From contig NZ_QNRK01000021.1 of the NCBI RefSeq assembly GCF_003315135.1, positions 1 to 64,000 on the forward strand: DNA of 64,000 nt. Direction: 5' to 3'. This DNA is from Roseiarcus fermentans (GTDB lineage: Bacteria; Pseudomonadota; Alphaproteobacteria; Rhizobiales; Beijerinckiaceae). Shown piece by piece: positions 36,101 to 45,130 of the stretch (the stretch's first letter is position 1; each line of letters begins with the position of its first letter). The notes beneath the pieces are model-generated. The model worked only from the letters and a program-made list of their open reading frames with translations, was not told the DNA's origin and made no database searches. A program made the position numbers and the translations under genes.

Positions 36101-36826
36101 CTTGTAATTCGAGAAATCGTGGCCCGTCTGCACCCGCAGTTGCGCCAGAATGGCCGCCATGGCTTCGCCGTCGTCGGGGTTCCGGCCGTCGACCTGCAGG
36201 CGGGGGCGATCGCGGATCAGGTCGGGCAATTTTTCGGCGATTGCCCGGATCGGCAGCACGAAGTCGGCGAGACCGGTTTCGATCGCGCTGCGCGGCATGG
36301 ATGCATATTCGGCGTCTTCCGGGTCCTGGACGATGATGATGCCGCCGGCTTCCTTCATCGCCTTGACGCCGAGCGCGCCGTCCGAACCGGCGCCCGAAAG
36401 GACGATCGCGAAATCGTCGCCCTGCTGCGCGGCGAGCGAGCGGAAGAAGAAGTCGATCGGCGCGCGCCGCCAGCGCGGTTCGTTGAATGGTGCGAGCGCG
36501 AGGCTACGGTCGGTGACGAGGAGTTCCCGGTTCGGCGGGATGATGTACACCCGACGCGGTTCGAGCGGCGTCGCGCCGGCGACCTGGGTCACCGGCATTT
36601 TGGTGCGCAAACTCAGGATGGACGGCAGTTCGCTCTCGTGCGCCGGGTCGAGATGGACCACGACGACGAAAGCCGCCTCCAAGTCGTTCGGCAGGCATTC
36701 GAACAACTCTTGCAGCGCCGCGACGCCGCCGGCGGACGCGCCGATGGCGACGGTCGGAAACGGATTCGCGGAGGCCTCCCCTGCCCCCGCTGCGGCGTCC
36801 GCGGCCTTCCGGTCGTTGGAGGACAT
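33146..36826 (-). CDS. CheB-CheR-PAS sensor histidine kinase fusion
   Basis: This 1226-residue protein fuses two chemoreceptor-modification domains to a kinase. A CheB methylesterase (about 24-205) has its triad Ser31 (GASAGG), His58 (VVHLDP) and Asp149 (SGAGSDGALG). A CheR methyltransferase follows (about 225-490; WVPGCATGEEAYSIAM, SCRNVLIYL). Then come a PAS-like linker, a long coiled coil with repeated EELQSINEE units, and two PAS domains. The kinase has H-box His995 in AHELNQPLAA, the N box NLMRNAMEAM, and DTGHGL and GLGVGLSIS. There are no membrane helices. GAGGAAGG precedes the ATG at 36826. No cognate response regulator or receptor is adjacent. Confidence 0.93.
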   Translation of the reverse strand: MSSNDRKAADAAAGAGEASANPFPTVAIGASAGGVAALQELFECLPNDLEAAFVVVVHLDPAHESELPSILSLRTKMPVTQVAGATPLEPRRVYIIPPNRELLVTDRSLALAPFNEPRWRRAPIDFFFRSLAAQQGDDFAIVLSGAGSDGALGVKAMKEAGGIIIVQDPEDAEYASMPRSAIETGLADFVLPIRAIAEKLPDLIRDRPRLQVDGRNPDDGEAMAAILAQLRVQTGHDFSNYKKSTVRRRIDRRMQVQRAGTMAEYLKVLRENAAEAQALFADLLISVTTFFRDPAAFDKLAAAVIPTLFEGKGATDVVRAWVPGCATGEEAYSIAMLLLEEMARRDVHCDVQVFASDIDDAALMVGREGRYPRAIEADVSDERLKRFFTRENDHHRVARELRDKVVFARHSLLRDPPFSRADLISCRNVLIYLDRDLQQQVCAIFHFALTAAGYLFLGTSESADTPQGLFRPIDRDSRIYQRHAVAADRRATPRIGPPSFGVEPAPRRTYPSPRGDSEAATHREALESLAPPSAIVDESYRVMHLSQQAGRYLQPSAGTLVNDITELAREELRFDLRAALVRAFGRGEPSLSGPIAVRFNGSARRVYLHAKPLAGVPPAARAAIVFFFEGEALGDFATGVAGMEELSLGERLLRAHQELQFTQAQLRTSREEYEEANEDLRAANEELQSINEEHRSTAEELETSKEELQSINEELQTANSELKSKLDSVSRAHSDIQNLMAATDVGILFLDPQLRINRFTPSIARLFNIVEGDEGRSITDFTHGLEYDGLADEARRIMRDGAPSEREVRSRSGAWYLMRLRPYRTVEDKADGVVVTFVDIGERRRAEDALRNSEARMRAVIDGVGDAIVTTDESGTVQSANAATTAMFGYDAEELVGRDVNMLAAESRPESHSGRFFDTGKAGSVGSSRELEGRRKDGSQFPIELSVSEIRHDEERLFIGFIRDLSERRRFEARLNKLHANRLDSMADMATALAHELNQPLAAASNYFSLVRQLAADPAQPQKPALKEAIDKAAAQLLRAGQIIAHLREFMARGEPNRVEQSLHGLIRRACDLATPSARERQVEIALALEAAEDDVLADTVHIEQALLNLMRNAMEAMDYAKERKLTITTALQDGMIRTEVADTGHGLPEKANAELFTPFTSTKATGLGVGLSISRSIVEAHYGSIWAEANPGGGAKFCFTLPLARLEQDQLAQSGQAQPAGFGPG

Positions 36827-37286
36827 CAAACCTTCCTCGCGCTATCCGTCAGAGACATAAGCGCAAATATTGCCGACTTCGCGTCCCCGCCCGTTGTTGA
36901 CAAGCGCCACAAGCAATCGGACTTTGCGTCGGCGCACCCGTCGCGACCCATTGTCGCCCCACTTTCGTTTCGAGCGCGGACGCCTCGATACACAGCCCCC
37001 GTCCGGCTTTCGGCGCCAAAGTGCGACACGAGCGCCCCCGCCGTCAAACCGCGGCAGGCGTCACGATCATCCCCATTCGGCGGCCCCTCAATCCTGCGAA
37101 AGGCGAAAGGCCTTTCCGCTCGCCTGTCCGGCAAAGGCGCAATTGAGCCCGGCGACGCCCCGGTCCCCCTTCCCGCTCGCCATGTTTTCACCACGGTATC
37201 GCCGCGAAGCGCAGTTAGCCACGGAGTCGGCGGGACTGGAGCACGGTTTGCGGACGACGTTCGCGGCTTCGAGCGCGGGCGCCGCC
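36827..37286. other. Divergent intergenic region, kinase / otsB
   Basis: 460 bp hold no recognised gene. A TTGACA lies at 36897 on the plus strand, but the expected -10 position reads GACTTT, so I do not call a promoter. In-frame codons continue upstream of otsB to 36870 but show no binding site. Confidence 0.4.
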
Positions 37287-38039
37287 ATGAGCGGCGGCGA
37301 CGCGGGCGAGGCTGATGGCATTGGTCTGTTTCTCGACGTGGACGGCACGCTGCTCGACCTCGCCGAGCGCCCGGACGAGGTCGTCGTCCCGGCCAGCCTG
37401 ATCGCCGACATTGCGGCCGCCGAGGCCAGGGCCGGCGGCGCGCTCGCGCTGGTCAGCGGCCGCGCCATCGCCGAACTCGACCGGCTGTTCGCGCCGCTGC
37501 GGCTCAAGGCCGCCGGCGTCCACGGCGCGGAACTGCGGCTCGATCCGGACGACGAGACCCTGACTTCCGCCAACGTCGAGCCGCTGCCACACGCCCTCTG
37601 GGCGGAACTGAACGTCCTTCTACGCGACTTTCCGGGAACGTTCGTGGAAAACAAGCGTTACAGCTACGCGGTTCATTACCGCCAGTCGCCGGGTGCGGGC
37701 GACGCCTTGCGGCGCCGACTGGCCGACCTGCTCGAGACCCTGCCTTACCCGGGAATCACGATGCTCGATGCCCATTGCGCGTTCGAAGTGAAGACCAGAC
37801 TTTTCGACAAGGGGCGCGCCGTCGCCGCGTTCCTCGCCTACGAGCCGTTCCGGCGCCGGACGCCGATCTTCATTGGCGACGACCACACCGACGAAGCCGG
37901 TTTCGCCGCGGTCGCCGCCAACGGCGGACGCGGCTACTCGGTCGGCTCGCGCCGCCCGGGCGCGGTCGGCGCCTTCGCAAGCCCCGCTGCGGTGCGCGCC
38001 TGGCTCGCCGCCTACGCCGACGGCGCAGCCTCCGCATGA
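37287..38039 (+). CDS. otsB: Trehalose-6-phosphate phosphatase
   Basis: This 250-residue HAD-family enzyme removes phosphate from trehalose-6-phosphate. Motif I is LFLDVDGTLLDL, motif II is ALVSGRA and motif IV is FIGDDHTDEAGF; VENKRYSYAVHYR and FEVKTRLFDKGRA complete the family pattern. The start at 37287 gives the normal length. An upstream ATG at 37182 is possible, and neither has a strong binding site. The stop overlaps the start of the next gene (ATGA), so the three trehalose-region genes form an operon. Confidence 0.92.
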   Translation: MSGGDAGEADGIGLFLDVDGTLLDLAERPDEVVVPASLIADIAAAEARAGGALALVSGRAIAELDRLFAPLRLKAAGVHGAELRLDPDDETLTSANVEPLPHALWAELNVLLRDFPGTFVENKRYSYAVHYRQSPGAGDALRRRLADLLETLPYPGITMLDAHCAFEVKTRLFDKGRAVAAFLAYEPFRRRTPIFIGDDHTDEAGFAAVAANGGRGYSVGSRRPGAVGAFASPAAVRAWLAAYADGAASA

Positions 38040-39838
38040 TCGCTCAGCAGCCGTCGCGGCCGCAGCCGCTCGATCTCGCTCTTATCGGCAACTCCTGCGT
38101 CGCCGCTTTCGTCGACCGGCAGGCGCGCCTCGTCTGGTGGTGCTTTCCCCGCTTCGACGGCGATCCCGTCTTCTCGCGCCTGCTCGCCGGCGACGAAGAG
38201 AAAGGGTTTTGCGACGTCGTCCTGCACGGGCAAACCTCGGTCGAGGCGCGCTACGTCCGCAACACCGCGATCGTCGAGACGATCCTCACCGCCGAGGACG
38301 GGGCGTCGCTGCGCGTGACCGATTTCTGTCCGCGCTTCGACCGCTTCGAGCGACCTTTTCGCCCGCCGCAGGTGATCCGCCGGCTCGAGCCGCTGTCCGG
38401 CATGCCGCGGATCGCGATCCGCGTGCGCCCGACCCACAACTACGGCCGCCCGACCCAAAACGCCGTCGTCGGCTCGAATCACGTCCGCTACGTCGGCGGC
38501 CCCAACGTGATGCGCCTGACCAGCGACGCGCCGCTGAGCTACATCCTCAACGAGATCACCTTCCCGCTGACCCGTCCGCTGAGCCTGGTGTTCGGCCAGG
38601 ACGAGCCCTTTCTCAGCGCGATCGACGCCACGACCCGGGAGTTCCTCGAACACACACGGGAGCACTGGCTCGACTGGTCGCGCAACCTCGCGGCGCCGTT
38701 CGAGTGGCAGGCGGACGTGGTGCGCGCGGCGATCACGCTCAAGAACTGCGCCTTCATGGAGACCGGAGCGATCGTCGCCGCGCACACGACCTCGATCCCC
38801 GAGGCGCCGCGCTCGGGACGCAACTGGGACTACCGCTTCTGCTGGCTGCGCGACGCCTATTTCGTGGTGGACGCGCTGAACCGTCTCGGCGCGACGCAGA
38901 CGATGGAATCGTACATCCACTACATCACCACCATCGCGATCGAGAGCGGGCCGATGCAGCCCCTGCACGGCATCATTCCCTTTTCCCCGCTCAACGAGGT
39001 GATCGCGCCCGATCTCGCCGGCTTCCTCGGACAGGGTCCGGTCCGGGTCGGCAACCAGGCCGCCGCCCAGACCCAGAACGACGTCTACGGCAGCGTGGTG
39101 CTGGCCGCGGCGCAGATGTTCGTCGACGAGCGCCTGCCGTCGATGGGCGACGAACCGCTGTTCCACATGCTCGAGCGGCTGGGCGAGCGAGCGCTCGCGG
39201 CCGCCTTCGAACCGGACGCGGGCCTGTGGGAGTACCGCACCCGGGAGCGCCCGCATACCTATTCGGCGACGCTGTGCTGGGCCGCCTGCGACCGCCTCGC
39301 CCGGATCGCGCGCATGCTCGGCCACGAGCGCGCCGCCTACTGGAAGACCAACGCCGCGGCCTTGCGGGAAAAGATCCTGACGGAGGCGTGGGACGAGCGC
39401 CAGGGCGCCCTCACCGGCGCCTTCGGCGAGCCGGCGCTCGATGCGAGCGTCCTGCTCGTCGCCAAGCTCGGCCTCCTGCCGCCGACCGACCGCCGCTTCG
39501 TCATGACCTGCGAGGCGATCGGGCGGACGCTGATCAGGAAGGGGCGCATCATGCGCTACACCGCCCCGGACGACTTCGGCCCGCCCGAGACGGCCTTCCT
39601 CGCCTGCAACTTCTGGTACGTCGACGCCCTCGCCTCGATCGGTCGGGCGGAAGAGGGCCGCGAGCTGTTCGAAGCCATTCTCGGACATCGCAACGCCTTC
39701 GGCCTGCTCTCCGAAGACATCCACCCGGACACCGGCCAGCTCTGGGGGAACCTGCCGCAGACCTACTCGATGGCCGGGATCATCAATTCAGCGACGCGGT
39801 TGTCGTCGAGTTGGGAGGAAGCATGGGCGCGCGCTTGA
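38036..39838 (+). CDS. GH15 family glycoside hydrolase (glucoamylase/trehalase-like)
   Basis: This 600-residue cytoplasmic protein has an N-terminal beta-sandwich domain (GNSCVAAFVDRQARLVWWCFP) and a C-terminal (alpha/alpha)6 barrel. The barrel segments SGRNWDYRFCWLRDAYF and GQLWGNLPQTYSMAG carry the expected catalytic acids. Actinobacterial relatives include trehalases, and others are glucoamylases or dextranases. Its position between otsB and otsA, with a 4-base overlap before and a 16-base overlap after, argues for a role in trehalose turnover or glucan metabolism. Confidence 0.88.
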   Translation: MIAQQPSRPQPLDLALIGNSCVAAFVDRQARLVWWCFPRFDGDPVFSRLLAGDEEKGFCDVVLHGQTSVEARYVRNTAIVETILTAEDGASLRVTDFCPRFDRFERPFRPPQVIRRLEPLSGMPRIAIRVRPTHNYGRPTQNAVVGSNHVRYVGGPNVMRLTSDAPLSYILNEITFPLTRPLSLVFGQDEPFLSAIDATTREFLEHTREHWLDWSRNLAAPFEWQADVVRAAITLKNCAFMETGAIVAAHTTSIPEAPRSGRNWDYRFCWLRDAYFVVDALNRLGATQTMESYIHYITTIAIESGPMQPLHGIIPFSPLNEVIAPDLAGFLGQGPVRVGNQAAAQTQNDVYGSVVLAAAQMFVDERLPSMGDEPLFHMLERLGERALAAAFEPDAGLWEYRTRERPHTYSATLCWAACDRLARIARMLGHERAAYWKTNAAALREKILTEAWDERQGALTGAFGEPALDASVLLVAKLGLLPPTDRRFVMTCEAIGRTLIRKGRIMRYTAPDDFGPPETAFLACNFWYVDALASIGRAEEGRELFEAILGHRNAFGLLSEDIHPDTGQLWGNLPQTYSMAGIINSATRLSSSWEEAWARA

Positions 39839-41274
39839 TCATTGTTTCGAACCGCGTCGCGGCGCCGGACCCCAAGGGGACGCCGAGCGCCGGCGGCATG
39901 GCGGTGGCGGTCAAGGCCGCCCTCAAGAACCGCAGGGGGCTCTGGTTCGGCTGGAGCGGCCAGGTGTCGGAGGAGCCCGATCCGCTGCCGCGCGTCATCG
40001 ACGCCAAGCGGGTGACCTATGTCCTCGTCGACCTGTCGAAGAACGACGTCCAGGAATATTACAACGGCCTCGCCAACAGCGTGCTGTGGCCGATCCTGCA
40101 TTATCGCGGCGACATGCAGGAATATTCGCGCGCCGACGCGAGCGGCTATCTGCGGGTGAACCGGATGTTCGCCGACAAGCTGAGTCCGCTGGTCGCCGAG
40201 GAAGACGTCATCTGGGTCCACGACTATCATCTCATGCTGCTCGGGCATGAATTGCGTGCGCGCGGCCATCGCAACCGGATCGGCTTCTTCCTGCACACGC
40301 CCTGCGCGCCGCCCGACATTTTGCAGACCCTGCCGCTGCACGAGCAGATCTTCGGCAGCCTCGTCCACTACGATCTGGTCGGCTTCCAGACCGCCAACGA
40401 CCGCGACAATTTCGCGCGCTATCTGGTCGCCCGGGGCGCGAGCCCGACCCGCGGCGGCGCCTACGAGTTCGAGGGCCGTCAGGTCAAGCTCGGGGTGTTC
40501 GGGGTCAGCATCGAGACCAAGACCTACATGCGCTTGGCCCGCAACGCCGGCCGTTCGGCGATGGTGGCGCTGGTGAAGGAGAGCCTGTCGGACAACAGGC
40601 TCGTGCTCGGAGTCGACCGTCTCGACTACACCAAGGGCATTCCCGACCGGATCAAGGCGTTCGAGCGGTTTCTCGAAGACTGCCCGGAGTGGCGCGGCAA
40701 GGTGACGTTCCTGCAGATCACGCCCAAGAGCCGGTCGGACGTCAAGGAATACGGCGAGATCGAGAGCGAGGTGACGGGGCTGATCGGTCGGGTCAACGGC
40801 CGCTTCGGCGACGCCGCCTGGACGCCGATCCGCTACGTCAACCGCTCCTATTCACGTACGGTGCTGGCCGGCTTCTACCGCGCAGCCGACGTCGCCCTGG
40901 TGACGCCCTTGCGCGACGGCATGAACCTCGTCGCCAAGGAATATCTCGCCGCGCAGGACCCAGAGAACCCCGGCGTGCTGGTGCTGTCCGAGTTCGCCGG
41001 CGCCGCGCGCGAACTCGAGCAGGCGCTGATCGTCAACCCGCACGAGACCGACGCAGTCGCGTCGGCGATCAAGCACGCGCTGGAGATGCCGCTCGATGAA
41101 CGGCGCGACCGGCATGCGCCCATGCTCTCCCACCTGCAGGTCAACGACATCACCAAATGGGCGGAGGATTATCTCTCCGCCCTCGCCGACGGCCGCCAGA
41201 CCCGCCGCCTGCTGGACAGCCTGCGGGTGTTCTTCGGCACCCAGCAGGGCCGCGAGCCGATGGCGACGCTTTAG
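39823..41274 (+). CDS. otsA: Trehalose-6-phosphate synthase
   Basis: This 483-residue GT20 enzyme joins UDP-glucose and glucose-6-phosphate. The N-terminal LIIVSNRVA and SAGGMAVAV bind substrate phosphates. [30 protein letters not shown] and [16 protein letters not shown] are the family signatures. A clear GGGAGGAAGC precedes the ATG, which lies inside the end of the GH15 gene. With otsB this gives the full OtsAB pathway, usually used against osmotic and desiccation stress. Confidence 0.96.
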   Translation: MGARLIIVSNRVAAPDPKGTPSAGGMAVAVKAALKNRRGLWFGWSGQVSEEPDPLPRVIDAKRVTYVLVDLSKNDVQEYYNGLANSVLWPILHYRGDMQEYSRADASGYLRVNRMFADKLSPLVAEEDVIWVHDYHLMLLGHELRARGHRNRIGFFLHTPCAPPDILQTLPLHEQIFGSLVHYDLVGFQTANDRDNFARYLVARGASPTRGGAYEFEGRQVKLGVFGVSIETKTYMRLARNAGRSAMVALVKESLSDNRLVLGVDRLDYTKGIPDRIKAFERFLEDCPEWRGKVTFLQITPKSRSDVKEYGEIESEVTGLIGRVNGRFGDAAWTPIRYVNRSYSRTVLAGFYRAADVALVTPLRDGMNLVAKEYLAAQDPENPGVLVLSEFAGAARELEQALIVNPHETDAVASAIKHALEMPLDERRDRHAPMLSHLQVNDITKWAEDYLSALADGRQTRRLLDSLRVFFGTQQGREPMATL

Positions 41275-41433
41275 GCCGCGATCGGCGAGCGCGAGCGGAA
41301 CACCAGCGCGAAGGTGCGCTGGTCGACCGTGACGACAGAGCTTGGCGACCTGATCGGCGCCCGATCTGGCCCCTCGCGACGACGCCGGACTGTGGCCATG
41401 GCCGAAACCAGCCTGTTGGCGTACTGTCGCCCC

Positions 41434-41790
41434 ATGACGCAGCAGGTCTTTTCTGATCCCGGCGCGCTGGCTTCGGTGTGCCGCCGCCACCGGATCCACA
41501 AACTCTCCCTGTTCGGATCGACGCTCAAAGGAACTGCGCGGCCGGACAGCGACGTCGATCTCCTCGTCGAGTTCGAGCCGGACGCGAGGCCGACCCTGCT
41601 GACGTTGGCGCGGATCGAGAGCGAGCTGGCGCCGTTGCTGAACGGGCGAAAAGCCGATGTGCGCACGGCGCGCGAGTTGAGCCGTTATTTCCGCGACGAG
41701 GTCGTGCGCACGGCGGAAGTCCAGTATGAAGCCCGACGACTGGGTTCGCCTGCAACCCTCGCCGCCGCCCTCGATCACGACGGCGCCTGA
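41434..41790 (+). CDS. Minimal nucleotidyltransferase (MntA-type antitoxin), extended
   Basis: This 118-residue MNT-fold protein carries the GS-x10-D-x-D motif (Gly28-Ser29, Asp40, Asp42) and the third carboxylate Asp75. In MntA-HepT modules such proteins AMPylate and neutralise a HEPN RNase toxin. The typical end would be YEA at residue 100, followed by an overlapping hepT. Here the codon that would be TGA reads CGA, and translation runs 18 residues further into unrelated sequence. The hepT start is present but the rest is lost (see 41726). Confidence 0.75.
   Translation: MTQQVFSDPGALASVCRRHRIHKLSLFGSTLKGTARPDSDVDLLVEFEPDARPTLLTLARIESELAPLLNGRKADVRTARELSRYFRDEVVRTAEVQYEARRLGSPATLAAALDHDGA
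41726..41755 (+). pseudogene. Remnant of hepT start
   Basis: An ATG at 41726 inside the MNT gene reads MKPDDWVRLQ, the kind of N-terminus seen in HepT toxins, and sits where hepT normally begins. After ten residues the resemblance stops and the frame runs into the antisense of kup. This is an inference from a short match. Confidence 0.35.
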
Positions 41791-41857
41791 GGCGTCCTGC
41801 CCGGGACGGGCTTTCGTCTTCGCCGTTCCCGGGATTCAACCGCCAGGAGGTCCCGCC

Positions 41858-43780
41858 TCAGATCTCGAACTCGATGCCGATCTCCATCACCTGCGCGCTC
41901 GGCAGTTTGAAATAGGCGTCGGGGCGCTGGGCGTTACGGTGCATGAAGGCGAAGACCGCTTCGCGCCAGCGCGGCATCCCGGGCCGCTTGCCGAGCGGCA
42001 GGATGGTCTCGTGGCCGGTGAAGTAGATCGCTTGACCGAGATCGAATGTTTCGATTTTCCCCTCCGCCATTGCATCGGCGAGACCTTGCGGCACGTCGGG
42101 CTGCTCCATGAAGCCGAAGCGCAACTCGGCGCGCGTCAGGCCGGCGCCGATCGGCGCCGCCACGACCCGTTCGTGGTCGCTCGCGTGCGGCGTCTCGGTC
42201 ATCTCGACCGCCACCAGCACCACGTTCTGGTGCATCGTCCGGTTGAAATTGACATTGCGAGACAATGCGATCGGCACGCCCTTGGCCATTCGCCCGAGCA
42301 CCACCGCGGTGCCGGGAATGCGGAACGGCGGGTCGATGCGCAGTCGCTCGACGAAGGCTTGCGTGCGCTCGCGAACGTCGACCCTCAGGGCGTCGAGGAC
42401 CTGCGATCCTTTTCTCCAGGTCAGCATGGCGAACGAGATCGCAATGGCGATCATCAGCGGAAACCAGCCGCCGTCGAGGAGCTTGGTCGAGGTCGCAGCG
42501 AAGAACAGAAGGTCGAGCGCGAGCAGGCTTCCGTTGACGGCGTAGACGATCGCCGGGTTGATCTTCCAGTGCAACGCCACATAGGTCGCCAGCACCGTGG
42601 TGATCACCATGAGCAGCGACACCGCGACGCCGTAGGCGCCCGCGAGCGCGTCCGACGAGCCGAAGCCGAGCACCGCCGCGAGCGTCCCGGCCGCGAGCGT
42701 CCAGTTGACGAACGGAACGTAGATCTGGCCGATCTCACGCCCCTCGGTGTGGATCACGGTCATACGCGGCAGGAAGCCGAGATTGATCGCCTGTTCGGTG
42801 AGCGAATAGGCGCCCGAGATGATCGCCTGCGAGGCGATCACGGTCGCGACCGCAGCCAGCGCGACCAGCGGATAGTGCGCCCATTGCGGCGCGAGGGCGA
42901 AGAACGGATTGTCGAGCACTTCCGAAGAGCCGGGCTCGGCGAGCAAGAGCGCGCCCTGTCCGAAATAGCTCAGCGTCAGCGCCGGCAGCGCCAGACCGAA
43001 CCAGGCGAGGCGAATCGGCAGCGGGCCGAAATGGCCCATGTCGGCATAGAAGGCTTCGCCGCCGGTCACGGCGAGAAAGGCGCCGCCGATCACCACGAGC
43101 GCCAGCGGCCCGACGCTGACGAGATAGGTCACGGCGGGAACGGGGCTCAAAGCGGCGAGAATGGCCGGCTCCCTGACGATCCCTGCCGCGCCGAGCGCGC
43201 CCGCGACGAGGAACCAGACGAGCATGACCGGGCCGAACAGGCCGCCGACGAAGGACGTGCCGTGGCGCTGGATCACGAACAGCGCCGCGAGGATCGCGAC
43301 CGTCAGGGGAACGACCACGTGGCTCATCTGCGGCGCGTAGAGTTTCAGCCCCTCGATCGCCGACAGGACCGAGATCGCCGGCGTGATCGTGCCGTCGCCG
43401 TAAAGGAGCGTCGCCCCGACGAGGCCGATCGCCAGCAAGGCCGCGCGCTGGGCCGTGGGTTTGGCGCGGCGCGGATGGACGAGCGCCAGCAGCGCCAGAA
43501 TGCCGCCCTCGCCGTGGTTGTCGGCGCGCATGATCAAGGTCGCGTATTTGAGCGAGATGACGATGATCAGCGACCAGAAGATCAGCGAGACGATGCCGAC
43601 TGCCGCCTCGGGCGTCGCCTGGCCGCCAGAGCTCGCGGCCTTGACGGCGGTGTTGAGCGTGTAGAGCGGGCTCGTTCCGATGTCGCCGAAGACCACGCCC
43701 ATGCAGGCGAGCGACGCCCAGCCGACCGAACGCCCCTTGCCCTCGTGTCCGATTGTGCCAATTCCGGCGGCCGCACTCAT
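41858..43780 (-). CDS. kup: Low-affinity potassium transporter Kup
   Basis: This 640-residue inner-membrane K+/H+ symporter has about 12 membrane helices and a hydrophilic C-terminal third. Family motifs are GVVFGDIGTSPLYTL at the N-terminus, RADNHGEGGILALLAL, LLYGDGTITPAISVLSAIEG, and SRNVNFNRTMHQNVVLV in the cytoplasmic tail. The start at 43780 has GAGG eight bases upstream; the open extension to 43921 is not supported. It is convergent with the MNT gene. Confidence 0.96.
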   Translation of the reverse strand: MSAAAGIGTIGHEGKGRSVGWASLACMGVVFGDIGTSPLYTLNTAVKAASSGGQATPEAAVGIVSLIFWSLIIVISLKYATLIMRADNHGEGGILALLALVHPRRAKPTAQRAALLAIGLVGATLLYGDGTITPAISVLSAIEGLKLYAPQMSHVVVPLTVAILAALFVIQRHGTSFVGGLFGPVMLVWFLVAGALGAAGIVREPAILAALSPVPAVTYLVSVGPLALVVIGGAFLAVTGGEAFYADMGHFGPLPIRLAWFGLALPALTLSYFGQGALLLAEPGSSEVLDNPFFALAPQWAHYPLVALAAVATVIASQAIISGAYSLTEQAINLGFLPRMTVIHTEGREIGQIYVPFVNWTLAAGTLAAVLGFGSSDALAGAYGVAVSLLMVITTVLATYVALHWKINPAIVYAVNGSLLALDLLFFAATSTKLLDGGWFPLMIAIAISFAMLTWRKGSQVLDALRVDVRERTQAFVERLRIDPPFRIPGTAVVLGRMAKGVPIALSRNVNFNRTMHQNVVLVAVEMTETPHASDHERVVAAPIGAGLTRAELRFGFMEQPDVPQGLADAMAEGKIETFDLGQAIYFTGHETILPLGKRPGMPRWREAVFAFMHRNAQRPDAYFKLPSAQVMEIGIEFEI

Positions 43781-44224
43781 GTCGAGCGCCTCGTTCCTTT
43801 CCGGGCGGCTCGCATCGCGGTCGCGTTCCGGCGTGTTGGCGCCAGTTTCTGACTGATCCGGGGCGGCGTCAATTCGGACTAAGTCGCGTGTCCGGCCCGC
43901 TTGCCGCGCACGCACTGGCAACGGGCGACATGCGCGCCGCCGGCGGGCATTGGCCGCGGCCCGAAGCCTTTGGCGAAGCGGATCGGACGCCAGCGACCGC
44001 CATCACGGTCCGGTGCAGGGTGGATTGCAGTTGACGGCGTGCGACCGACGAGCGCAGACAGCGTCGTAAATCTTCTGTAGACGCCGCGCCGGCGAGCTTG
44101 AAAGGGCTCGCCGCAAATGGGAGAACAGGGCGGGACATGGTGAAAGCCTGCGTCGACAGAGAGCGCCTGCCTCCAATCGTGACGCCAGGAACTCCGTGAC
44201 TGGGAGGCGAAACTGCTGGATCCT
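43781..44224. other. Intergenic region with nothing recognised
   Basis: 444 bp separate the divergent kup and glycosyltransferase genes. Short open frames on both strands have no binding site or family resemblance. Confidence 0.4.
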
Positions 44225-45025
44225 TTGAACTCGCTGTGGATCGACGACAAGCTCGGTTGTGTCGAACAATTGACGATGGTCTCGGCAGTGTCGATGGGAC
44301 ATCGCTTTCGGTTGTATTCCTATAACCCAGAAAGACTTCGCGGGGTCCCGAACGGTGTAGAGGTGCGCGACGCGAACGAGGTTGTCGAATATCCTGCCCT
44401 CGCCAGGTACTTCGACGGGGGACATCGCGCGCTCGGGACTGACTTTTTCCGCTACGTGATGCAGGCCAAGGGGATCGGCTACTGGGTCGATCTCGACCTC
44501 TATTTCCTGCGCCCGCTCGATTTTCGTGACGATTACGTCTTCGGCTGGGAGCACGAGACCTCGATCAACGGCGCGATCTTGCGGCTTCCCCCGGATTCCG
44601 CCATGGTCCGCGAACTCTGCGAGATCCCGCAGCTCAACTGGCGGCCGCCGTTCTATGGGCCGCGCAAGACGCTCCAGTTCTACTGGAGACGGCTGCGCCA
44701 AGGCGACCTTCGGCCGGAAGACTACCGATGGGGCACGTTCGGCCCGGCGATTCTGACCTATCTGGCGAAGAAGTACCGGGTCGCAAACCAGGCGCAGAAG
44801 CAGGCCGTCTTTTATCCCGTCCGCCATAGCGACGCCAAAGCCTTCTTTGGCCCGCCCGAGTGGGTCGAACGGCAGATTACCAGCGAGACCAGGGCGGTTC
44901 ACCTCTGGAGCTCGGTGTTGAGCCGCGAGAAGACGACTGCGCCGGCAGGCTCCTGGCTCGACATCGTCTGCCGCCGTCACGGATTGACGCCCGCCGGCGT
45001 CGAGCGCGAACGCGCTGCGGCGTGA
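44225..45025 (+). CDS. DXD-type glycosyltransferase, capsular/GT32-like
   Basis: This 266-residue enzyme has the metal and sugar-nucleotide motif YWVDLDLYFLRPLDF. The opening SLWIDDKLGCVEQLTM and LYSYNPERLRGVPNGVEVRDA also fits the GT32/Gb3-synthase-like sugar transferases of polysaccharide loci. No signal peptide or membrane helix is seen. An in-frame stop at 44180 and homologue-like N-terminus favour the TTG at 44225, although the nearest GGGAGG is 18 bases away. No other polysaccharide genes are adjacent, so the acceptor is unknown. Confidence 0.72.
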   Translation: MNSLWIDDKLGCVEQLTMVSAVSMGHRFRLYSYNPERLRGVPNGVEVRDANEVVEYPALARYFDGGHRALGTDFFRYVMQAKGIGYWVDLDLYFLRPLDFRDDYVFGWEHETSINGAILRLPPDSAMVRELCEIPQLNWRPPFYGPRKTLQFYWRRLRQGDLRPEDYRWGTFGPAILTYLAKKYRVANQAQKQAVFYPVRHSDAKAFFGPPEWVERQITSETRAVHLWSSVLSREKTTAPAGSWLDIVCRRHGLTPAGVERERAAA

Positions 45026-45130
45026 AGCGCGTGCGCCAAGGGAGGCGTTCCGGAGCCGCCTACCGATATCGCTTCACCCGACGGCCGGCTCCCCCGCCCC
45101 CTCTGATGCGACACGCCGTCGCACGCCGGA

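Noticed and set aside
36870-37286. Extended N-terminus of OtsB
   Set aside because: Open only because of base composition; it adds about 139 residues not seen in the family and has no binding site.
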